From contig JAPLUI010000269.1 in the NCBI GenBank assembly GCA_026397725.1, positions 1 to 53,671 of the forward strand: a DNA stretch of 53,671 nucleotides. The letters are read 5' to 3'. A program made the translations under genes and the position numbers. Shown piece by piece: positions 17,801 through 24,284 of the stretch; position 1 is the first letter of the stretch, and the number at the start of each line of letters is the position of its first letter. Under the pieces are notes generated by a model, which made no database searches, had not been told where the DNA came from, and saw only the letters and a list, made by a program, of their open reading frames with translations. Origin of the DNA: Verrucomicrobiota bacterium. Its GTDB lineage: Bacteria > Verrucomicrobiota > Verrucomicrobiia > Verrucomicrobiales > Akkermansiaceae.

Positions 17801-18618
17801 CCGCGGGCGGCACTCTTGCCACGACCTACGGCGGCCGCGACCTGCTGTTCCGCGCCAGTTTCACGGGCGGGGATGGCAACGACCTCACCCTGACTTTGCT
17901 CGCCCCGGAAATCGCCATCGAGCAGCCCGCGGGCACCGACCTCGCCGCTGGCGGATCGAAGAGTTTCGGGACGGTGATTCTCGGCAGCCCGGTGAGCCTG
18001 GTGTTCACCATCAGGAACACCGGCGCGGGAATCCTCAATGGTCTGACAATCACCAAGACCGGCGCGGATCAGGCGGCGTTCGACGTCACCGCAGCGCCGG
18101 TGGCCCCGGTCAGCGGGCCGAGCGGCAGCACCACCTTCACCGTGCGGTTTTTCCCCACCGCCAGCGGTGCCAAGACCGCCGTGCTCCACCTCGCCAACGA
18201 TGATGCCAACGAAAACCCCTTCGACCTCACGCTGACCGGCCAAGCACTCTCGCCAACCGACGACACCGACGGCGACGGCTTGAATGACGCGGCGGAATTC
18301 CAACTGGCGGCGCTGGGCTTCGACTGGCAGCTCAGCCAGCCGGCGCTGGTGAACACGCTCATGACGAATTCCAACCTCGCGGGGCTTTACACGCAGTCGC
18401 AGGTCCAGGCCCTCAACGTGGGCGTGCCGTTGCTGGCGAAAAACCCGGTCACCGGGAAATTCAAGCTCACCCTCGGCCTCCAAAAATCCGCTGATCTGCT
18501 GCACTTCGCGCCGTTTCCGCTCACCACGCCGGGCACCACGATCAACGGCCAGGGCAAGCTGGAGTTTGAATTCACCTCGCCGGACGACGCCGCGTTCTTC
18601 CGGGTGCAAGCGGAGTGA
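14815..18618 (+). CDS. Secreted FG-GAP seven-repeat and choice-of-anchor D surface protein
   Basis: 1267-residue predicted exported protein; signal peptide MKAIHRFLALALITITPHLG, no Shine-Dalgarno, C-rich leader. Domain order: N-terminal domain (~25-250) carrying a short AT-rich in-frame insert (EISNFKAEISNFKAQISN); seven near-identical ~66-residue FG-GAP/integrin-alpha-like repeats (255-710; each with AYLKASNTGAGD, FG, VAVSGDTVVVGA, EDSSTTGV, SGAAYVF); an FN3-like domain (~715-820); a choice-of-anchor D domain (EQPAGTGLTDGISSVDFGTA, ~822-930); a linker domain; a second choice-of-anchor D domain (~1022-1145); a type-3 calcium motif (DDTDGDGLNDAAEF); and a C-terminal tail. Seven units match a closed seven-bladed beta-propeller. 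Probable role: surface attachment or glycan/protein binding. The C-terminal 1.07 kb is duplicated at 21762. Confidence 0.88.
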   Translation: MKAIHRFLALALITITPHLGAAEPTGKPQQLSSPDQVPEGMAKSDWTSIRAAYEAGRHAFQPVAGGWQARNPGQQWVTTFDGRGFVAQPADGAWQWGLELQSYGFQGQERSISGVPAVKAAGQRLTYQWTAGLQEWFVNDHRGLEHGFTVSERPAEISNFKAEISNFKAQISNPLAFTLGVRGDLRPALTADDQGVRFLDGHGATVLTYSGLKVWDADGKTLPACFETADTGLRLLVDERGARYPLTIDPIAQQAYLKAGNTGAGDHFGYPVAISGDTVVVGAMGEDSSTTGVNSTPNEGATDSGAAYVFVRSGTTWTQQAYLKASNTDAGDLFGYSAAVSGNTVVIGARSEDSSTTGVNSTPNNSGTDSGAAYVFVRSGTTWTQQAYLKASNTGVGDLFGGSSVAISGDTVVVGAIFEDSSTLGVNSTPNEGATYSGAAYVFVRSGTTWTQQAYLKASNTGADDRFGNSVAVSGDTVVVGASQEDSSTTGVGGDQNDNSATDSGAAYVFTRSGTTWTQQAYLKASNTGAGDSFGGSVSLSGDTVVVGAQSEDSSTTGVNSTSNESATDSGAAYVFNRSETTWSQQAYLKASNTGAGDVFGLVAVSGDTVVVGATLEDSSTTGVNSTPNELATDSAAAYVFTRSGTAWTQQAYLKSSNTGTGDYFGASVAVSGDTVVVGAYYEDSSTTGVNSTPNDSAPNSGAAYIFTGLGASTAPIVAAPTSAQVTTTTATLGGNVTNDGGATITARGVVFAETATNNHPQLGGTGVSNVTATGTTGLFTVDIGSLTPGTAYSFAAYATNGLGTGYSAIGSFTTLGVPNIVVEQPAGTGLTDGISSVDFGTAAVGNSAPVKTFTIRNTGSGPLSGLAVTVDGTQAGEFVAGAPGATTLTTGQSTTFTLTFTPGGPGVRNAALHLASNMTGALNPFDISLTGTGSGTVTPAFPTPATVPVTSNGFTATGLTVGPLTLGFDPPAGQVLTLVSNTSGNPIGGSFTNLAAGGTLATTYGGRDLLFRASFTGGDGNDLTLTLLAPEIAIEQPAGTDLAAGGSKSFGTVILGSPVSLVFTIRNTGAGILNGLTITKTGADQAAFDVTAAPVAPVSGPSGSTTFTVRFFPTASGAKTAVLHLANDDANENPFDLTLTGQALSPTDDTDGDGLNDAAEFQLAALGFDWQLSQPALVNTLMTNSNLAGLYTQSQVQALNVGVPLLAKNPVTGKFKLTLGLQKSADLLHFAPFPLTTPGTTINGQGKLEFEFTSPDDAAFFRVQAE
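15277..15333 (+). repeat. AT-rich 21-bp repeat inserted in frame
   Basis: Two exact 21-bp units (GCTGAAATCTCAAATTTCAAA) and a partial third. They encode AEISNFK twice and then AQISNP. Base composition is far more AT-rich than the surrounding gene, and the insert keeps the frame open. It looks like a mobile or expanded intergenic-type repeat captured by the coding sequence. Confidence 0.85.
15577..16941 (+). repeat. Seven ~200-bp tandem coding repeats (FG-GAP blades)
   Basis: Seven consecutive units of ~195-201 bp, highly similar at the DNA level, each encoding one FG-GAP blade. High nucleotide identity, not just protein similarity, points to recent amplification or ongoing homogenisation. 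Confidence 0.92.
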
Positions 18619-18728
18619 CTCGTTCCCAGCCATCGCATCCTGTATCCATCCACCCCAACCATGCCATGATAACCATCCGCAATCTCATGACTTTCACCGC
18701 AAGCCCTTGCTCCCACGGTCCGCTCCCC

Positions 18729-21700
18729 ATGCGCTCTGCCACCTCACAACGCCAGAAGCGGTCCTTGCTCGCCATCGCGGTGGCCGCGCTGACGCTCGGC
18801 CACGCCGCAGCCGTTCCCTTGCCCGCCAATTGTGTCTCGTGGTGGCGTGCGGAAAACACCTTTGCCGATTCCGTCGGCACGAACCATGGCACGGGTCTCA
18901 ATGGCGTGACGTATGCGGCCGGTGAAGTGGGGCAGGCGTGGAGCTTCGACGGCACCGATGACTCGATTCAGGTGCCCAGTTCCGCCAATCTGAATCTGGT
19001 TTCTGGCCAAGGCTGGACGCTGGAAGGATGGATCAAGCCGGAGGACACTTCAACTCGATTCATTGCGCACAAAGGAAGCCAAACCTCGGGGGGGGATCAG
19101 TATTGGCAAGTGTATCTGAATGGCAACGCCTTAAGGTTCGAAATGGTTTCCAATGCGGGTTATGACTCCGTGATTTCCTCCACCACTATGGTCACCGGAC
19201 AATGGCAGCACTTTGCGGTGGTCGTGGACAATATGGGCGGACCCATCTCGGGTTACCACCTCTACCTCAACGGCACGGATGCCGGAACCTCATACACTCA
19301 CGATGGAGCCTCGTCGGGTACGGTCAACAACACCGAGCCGCTCCGCATTGGCGCGGTGAACGCTTACGGCTCCCTGAGTGATTTTTTAAAGGGACAGCTT
19401 GACGAGTTGGCGATATACAACCGCGCCCTCTCCGCGAACGAAATCGCCGCCATCCACGCGGCTGGCGCTGGTGGCAAGGTACTGCCGGGCACCCCGCCCG
19501 CCATCACTTCGGCGAGCCCCCCGGCTGCCGGCACGGTGGGCACGACCTACCACCACACTTGCACTGCTTCGGGCAGCACCCCGATCACTTTCACGGTCAG
19601 CGCGGGAGCTTTGCCCACGGGCTTGATCCTCAGTTCAAGCGGGGAGATCACCGGTACCCCGAACACGGCCGGCACATTCACCGGCACCATCACTGCGGCT
19701 AATGGAAGCTTGCCTGATGCCACGCAGAGTTTTTCAATTGTCATTGCCCCAGCTACCGCCGCCCCGCTCTTTACCAGCGCGGCACCGACCGCGACCGGAC
19801 AGGTGGGCACGCCCTACCACCACACTTGCACGGCCTCGGGCACCACCCCGATCACTTTCACTGTTAGCACGGGGGCCCTGCCCACGGGTTTGACCCTCAG
19901 TTCAAGCGGAGTGATCTCCGGCACGCCGGACACGACCGGCACGTTCACCGGCACCATTACGGCGGCTAACGGCACCTTGCCGAACGCCACCCAGAATTTC
20001 TCGATCGGGGTGGCTCCGGCACCGGAGCCGCCCCCAGTTGTCAGTATCGAATACGTCAGCGTCGGCAACGCTGGCAATGCGGCAGACACGGTTGACGGCG
20101 ATAACTTCGAAACGGGAATGCAAAATCTTGGCGCAGTGGGTTACGCCTACCAGATCGGGAAGTACGAAGTGACCAACAGCCAGTATGTGGTGTTCCTGAA
20201 CGCGGCGGATCCGAGCGGCGCGAATCCCAATGGCATCTACAATCCCGGCATGGGCAGCGATCCAATGGGTGGCATCCGCTTGGAAATTGATGCCGCGAAC
20301 GGCACGAAATACCAGCTTCGCCCCAACATGGAGAACAAACCGGTGAATTTCGTGAGTTGGTATGATGCGGCCCGTTTCGCCAACTGGTTGCACAATGGCC
20401 AGGGCGCTGGCAGCACGGAGACCGGAGCCTACACCCTCAGCGGCAACACGGGCTTCACCGCCAAGAACGCTGGGGCCACGGTCTATCTTCCGAGTCAGGA
20501 CGAGTGGTATAAGGCCGCCTATTTCAATCCCGCCAATTCAACCTACTCGCTGTATCCAACGCAGAGCAACACTGCTCCGACATTGGGGATTGCCAACGCC
20601 ACCGGTGCCATCACCAATCCGGGAACGAATGTGGCCAACTACAACAAGGGCGCGGACTGGAATGGCATGGATGGCAACGTGACGACAGTTGGGAGCGCAG
20701 GTGCCAACAGTGTGAGCTACTACGGCACCTTCGACCAAGGCGGGAACGTGTGGGAATGGAATGACGCGGTCAAATTCGGCGATTCACGGGGAAGCCGCGG
20801 GGGATCTTATTGGGACGGACCCAATCTGCTGAAATCAACGTACGGATCGAATAATGTTCCGGCGCTTGAAACGGATGGTGTTGGATTCCGAGTCGTTAGT
20901 ATCAATCCGGCACTAGTCGCTCCGCTCTTTACCAGCACTACGCCGGTTTCGACCGGCAGGGTGGGCTCGGCCTACAACCACAGTTGCGCGGCCTCGGGTA
21001 GCACGCCGATCACCTTCACTGTTAGCACGGGAGCCCTGCCCACGGGTTTGACCCTCAGTTCAAACGGGGTGATCTCCGGCACCCCGGATGCTACCGGCAC
21101 TTTCACCGGCACCATCACTGCTGCTAACGGCACCTTGCCGAACGCCACGCAGGATTTCTCGATTGTCATCAGCGAATTCCATACGCTTGTCACCGGCGGC
21201 ACCCATGGCACCGTAACCGGCGGCGGGAACTACCTCCACGGCGCTTCTGCCACCCTCACGGCGACCGGCAATCCCGGTTACCTTTTTGCAGGCTGGACCG
21301 GCGACGCCACCGGCACCACCAACCCGCTTGCCGTGCAGATGACCGCCGACAAAAGCATCACGGCAACCTTCACCCCGGACACGAACGACACCGACGGCGA
21401 CGGACTCACGAACTATCAGGAAATCGTCGGTTACCACACCAACCCGGAGGTTGCCGACACGGATGGGGATGGTTTTTCGGATGGCTACGAGGTGAACGGC
21501 GGCTTCAATCCGGCATCGGCGGACAGCGCTCCGGACAGGCAAATGAACATCTACACGTCGGTGGAACTGGAATTCGGCGCCGGCCTCGGCAAGACCTACC
21601 GGGTCGAATCCTCCACGGATCTGACGGCATGGACGACAGTGGAAAGCGGCATCGTTGGCACCGGCGGCATGATCACCCGGCTCTATTCGATCCGCGCGAT

Positions 21701-21734
21701 CCCCCACCGCTATTTCCGCGCGGTGCGGGAGTGA
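18729..21734 (+). CDS. Secreted LamG / He_PIG / SUMF1 modular surface protein
   Basis: About 1001 residues. The start at 18729 gives MRSATSQRQKRSLLAIAVAA, a clean signal peptide; ATG 18666 is the alternative and neither has a Shine-Dalgarno. Domains: LamG/concanavalin-like (~30-240; WSFDGTDDSIQVP, LDELAIYNRALSANEIAAIH); two He_PIG Ig domains (~255-430; ITFTVSTGALPTGLTLSSSG); a SUMF1 domain (~440-730; YQIGKYEVTNSQYVVFLN, VYLPSQDEWYKAAYFNP, GGNVWEWNDAV, SRGGSYWDGP); a third He_PIG; an InlB-B/Flg_new-type repeat (HGTVTGGGNYLHGASATLTA); and type-3 calcium motifs (NDTDGDGLTNYQE, DTDGDGFSDGYE). The SUMF1 part lacks the FGE cysteine pair after RGG, so it is unlikely to be an active FGE. A G8 run at 19088-19095 in the LamG part could cause phase variation. 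A glycan-binding, cell-surface role is inferred. Confidence 0.85.
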   Translation: MRSATSQRQKRSLLAIAVAALTLGHAAAVPLPANCVSWWRAENTFADSVGTNHGTGLNGVTYAAGEVGQAWSFDGTDDSIQVPSSANLNLVSGQGWTLEGWIKPEDTSTRFIAHKGSQTSGGDQYWQVYLNGNALRFEMVSNAGYDSVISSTTMVTGQWQHFAVVVDNMGGPISGYHLYLNGTDAGTSYTHDGASSGTVNNTEPLRIGAVNAYGSLSDFLKGQLDELAIYNRALSANEIAAIHAAGAGGKVLPGTPPAITSASPPAAGTVGTTYHHTCTASGSTPITFTVSAGALPTGLILSSSGEITGTPNTAGTFTGTITAANGSLPDATQSFSIVIAPATAAPLFTSAAPTATGQVGTPYHHTCTASGTTPITFTVSTGALPTGLTLSSSGVISGTPDTTGTFTGTITAANGTLPNATQNFSIGVAPAPEPPPVVSIEYVSVGNAGNAADTVDGDNFETGMQNLGAVGYAYQIGKYEVTNSQYVVFLNAADPSGANPNGIYNPGMGSDPMGGIRLEIDAANGTKYQLRPNMENKPVNFVSWYDAARFANWLHNGQGAGSTETGAYTLSGNTGFTAKNAGATVYLPSQDEWYKAAYFNPANSTYSLYPTQSNTAPTLGIANATGAITNPGTNVANYNKGADWNGMDGNVTTVGSAGANSVSYYGTFDQGGNVWEWNDAVKFGDSRGSRGGSYWDGPNLLKSTYGSNNVPALETDGVGFRVVSINPALVAPLFTSTTPVSTGRVGSAYNHSCAASGSTPITFTVSTGALPTGLTLSSNGVISGTPDATGTFTGTITAANGTLPNATQDFSIVISEFHTLVTGGTHGTVTGGGNYLHGASATLTATGNPGYLFAGWTGDATGTTNPLAVQMTADKSITATFTPDTNDTDGDGLTNYQEIVGYHTNPEVADTDGDGFSDGYEVNGGFNPASADSAPDRQMNIYTSVELEFGAGLGKTYRVESSTDLTAWTTVESGIVGTGGMITRLYSIRAIPHRYFRAVRE

Positions 21735-21761
21735 AAACCGGATAGCGGGCTTCCAGCCTGC

Positions 21762-22828
21762 TGCACCTTGCCAGCAACATGACCGGGACGAAGAATCCCT
21801 TCGACATTGCCCTCACCGGCACCGGCAGCGGCACGGTGACGCCGGCTTTCCCCACCCCCGCCACGGTGCCTGTCACCAGCAACGGCTTCACCGCCACGGG
21901 GCTAACAGTCGGAGCGTTGACGCTCGGTTTCGACCCGCCCGCCGGCCAGGTGCTCACGCTGGTGAGCAACACCTCCGGCACTCCGATCGGCGGCACCTTC
22001 ACCCATCTTGCCGCGGGCGGCACCCTCGCCACGACTCACGGCGGCCGCAGCCTGCTGTTCCGCGCCAGTTTCACGGGCGGGGATGGCAACGATCTAACCC
22101 TGACTTTGCTCGCCCCGGAAATCGCCATCGAACAGCCTGCGGGCACCGACCTCGCCGCCGGCGGGTCGAATAGTTTCGGGACGGTGATTCTCGGCAGCCC
22201 GGTGAGCCTGGTGTTCACCATCAGGAATACCGGCGCGGGAATCCTCAACGGCCTGACAATCACCAAGACCGGCGCGGATCAGGCGGCATTCGACGTGACC
22301 GCAGCGCCGACGGCCCCGGTCAGCGGGCCGACCGGCAGCACCGCCTTCACCGTGCGATTTTTCCCCACCACCAGCGGTGCCAAGACCGCGGTGCTCCATC
22401 TCGCCAACGACGACTCTAACGAAAATCCATTCGCCATCACGCTGACCGGCCGGGCGCTCGCGACGACTGACGACACCGACGGCGACGGCTTGAATGACGC
22501 GGCGGAATTCCAACTGGCCGCGCTGGGCTTCGACTGGCAGCTCAGCCAGTCGGCGCTGGTGAACACGCTCATGACGAATGCCAACCTCGCGGGGCTTTAC
22601 ACGCAGTCGCAGGTCCAGGCCCTCAACGTGGGCGTGCCGCTGCTGGCGAAAAACCCGGTGACCGGGAAATTCAAGCTGACCCTCGGGATCGCGAAGTCCG
22701 CCAACCTGGTCGAGTTCTATCCGTTCCCTCTCACCGCGCCGGACACGACGATCAACCCGCAGGGCAAGCTGGAGTTTGAGTTCAGCGTGCCGGATCACGC
22801 CGCGTTCCTCCGGGTGGAAGCGGAGTGA
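21762..22828 (+). pseudogene. Start-less copy of the FG-GAP protein C-terminal module (silent cassette?)
   Basis: Colinear with 17552-18618 at a constant offset of 4210 bp and no indels. It carries the end of one choice-of-anchor D domain, the linker domain, a complete second anchor D domain, the DTDGDGLNDAAEF motif and the tail. Homology begins abruptly inside a domain (HLASNMTG), 28 bp after the stop of the preceding gene, with no signal peptide and no ribosome site. An ATG at 21779 could in principle start a 349-residue product. The last ~135 bp differ clearly from the parent tail but match the fragment at 14217 almost exactly. Best read as a truncated duplicate that could act as a recombination donor. 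Confidence 0.75.
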
Positions 22829-22868
22829 GTCTCGCGGCGAGGACGCCTTGCCAGACTTCGGTATTGCG
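22663..22868 (+). repeat. 206-bp direct repeat, right copy
   Basis: Right partner of 14217-14422 (offset 8446, four mismatches seen). It covers the tail of the start-less module, its stop codon and the following ~40 bp. Confidence 0.92.
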
Positions 22869-22898
22869 CGGGGCAATGGTGCGTATTACTTTTCGCCC

Positions 22899-23141
22899 GT
22901 GAGTACCCTTTCGTTGAAACTGCCGGAACGCCTGCTGGAGCGCTTGGAGGCGGAGTCGCGGGCGCGAGGCACCACCAAATCGTCGCTGGTGCGGCAATGT
23001 TTGGAAAAGGGGCTGGGCGACCGTCCTGCCGGTGACCAGGCCACCTGCTACGATCTGGCCAGCGACTTGGCCGGGTCGCTGAAGGGCCTGCCGCGCGATC
23101 TGGCCACAAACCCGAAGTGTCTGGAAGGCTTCGGCAAATGA
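22899..23141 (+). CDS. CopG/ribbon-helix-helix antitoxin of a PIN-type toxin-antitoxin pair
   Basis: 80 residues from a GTG start (VSTLSLKLPERLLERLEAES). The beta-strand plus two-helix N-terminus (TLSLKLPERLLERLEAESRA, then GTTKSSLVRQCLEKGL) is a ribbon-helix-helix DNA-binding fold. The C-terminus (DLASDLAGSLKG, then TNPKCLEGFGK) resembles antitoxins encoded just before PIN-domain toxins. The stop overlaps the ATG of a remnant toxin frame (ATGA, 23138-23141), the usual coupling in such operons. The toxin is truncated, so this is an orphan antitoxin and may no longer be under strong selection. Confidence 0.7.
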   Translation: MSTLSLKLPERLLERLEAESRARGTTKSSLVRQCLEKGLGDRPAGDQATCYDLASDLAGSLKGLPRDLATNPKCLEGFGK

Positions 23142-23209
23142 AGGGTGCGGTGCTTCTAAAGCCCGCAACCCGGGCGGGTACGGAGTTAGAGGTAACTTGG
23201 GCGGGATAA
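23138..23209 (+). pseudogene. Truncated toxin start after the antitoxin
   Basis: The ATG overlaps the antitoxin stop. The frame begins MKGAVLL, as PIN toxins often begin MKG-x-LLDT, but then leaves any recognisable PIN sequence and stops after 23 codons. The acidic catalytic residues are absent. The rest of the toxin has been lost or replaced. Confidence 0.55.
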
Positions 23210-23498
23210 GGCGCCACGACCTTATGGTCATGGACGTGAATGGGAAGCGCGAGAATTGCCGCTGCCGGCTCTCCGCACGTACACCTCGCTTCGCGGCGCA
23301 CCAGGACCAGGGAGGATCGGTGGCACGGTTGGTGATGGCGGCAAGCAGCGTTCCGATTGCTTCCCTGACCCCGGATTCGAGGCCCAATGAATTGGGGTCC
23401 ATAGGCCCGGAATCATTGTGCAGGCAGGATGCTCTCACTGCTGCCGCGACAATTCAGTGTTCCGATCGGACCATAGGATTGTCGCAGTGGCGGCGCAC
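23210..23498. other. Intergenic, no gene recognised
   Basis: About 290 bp between the toxin remnant and the 3' end of the first alpha-2-macroglobulin gene. Open frames on both strands have no recognisable content and I saw no terminator. Confidence 0.4.
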
Positions 23499-24284
23499 TC
23501 ATCGGGCGACCTCCAGCCTGACGCTGGCGGAATGGGCGTTGAACTCGGGGGCATACATGCAGCGGATTTCCGCGACGCCGCTCTGATAGTCACCGGCGTG
23601 CTGGACGCGGACGCTGGTTTCAAAGACGTGCGTTCCGGCCGGCAGGGTGTCGATGAAGAAGTGGCTGGCGGTGTCGCGGGTCACTTCATAATACCCGAAG
23701 CCGTCCTGCCACCGGTAGCCGCTGTGTACGTTGACCGGCTCGGTGCCGCTGCCACGCTGGTCCTTGAGATGGACGAATTCCATCGCCCGCTCGTTGCGCA
23801 GGACGAGGCGGGTGACCAGTTCGTCGCCGACTTTCACCGGGCCGGTGACGGGTTCGAGCTTGGGGCCTTGCGGGGTGTTCCTTCTAACAAACAAGGCCTT
23901 CTCGAGGGTGAGCGGCGTGCCGCTGTGCGGGGTGACTTTGGCGAGGTCCTCGAGGTATTGCCAATGGAGGCTGGCCCAGGCGACGCCGGGGTCGGTCTTG
24001 GTGAGTTGAATCGCGCCCAGCTCGGGTTTGACGGCGGGACCGGCGAAGCGGGCCTCGTAAAAGCCGGTGCCGGGTTCGACGGCATCCGGTTTGACCGTGG
24101 TTCCGCCGAGGGACACTTGCAGCAAGGCGTCGCTGCCCAGCAAATCCCTGCCGCCCATGAGCAGGGCGTGGATGGCGTCGGCGGTGGCTTTGGTGCTGTG
24201 CCAATTACGAACTTGCTTTTGTTTGATGAGCCAAACCTGACAGGCTTCGACGGCGTTGACGTCGTGGTCGATCTCGCGGAATCG
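23499..24284 (-). pseudogene. C-terminal part of alpha-2-macroglobulin copy 1, shifted into the -1 frame
   Basis: This frame carries the expected continuation of the upstream gene: FREIDHDVNAVEACQVWLIK, KATADAIHALLMGGRDLL and a C-terminal beta-sandwich (FGYYEVTRDTASHFFIDTLP, ending RLEVAR). In related proteins FREIDHDV follows a conserved PIETQALLIEAF segment; here PI is followed directly by the shifted frame. About eight codons plus one base (3n+1, probably 25 nt) appear to be missing at ~24283. Without a -1 shift this part is not fused to the thioester domain. Confidence 0.8.

Noticed and set aside
23197..23586. Plus-strand frame before the alpha-2-macroglobulin 3' end
   Set aside because: Overlaps the minus-strand coding end and has no family signature or start signal.
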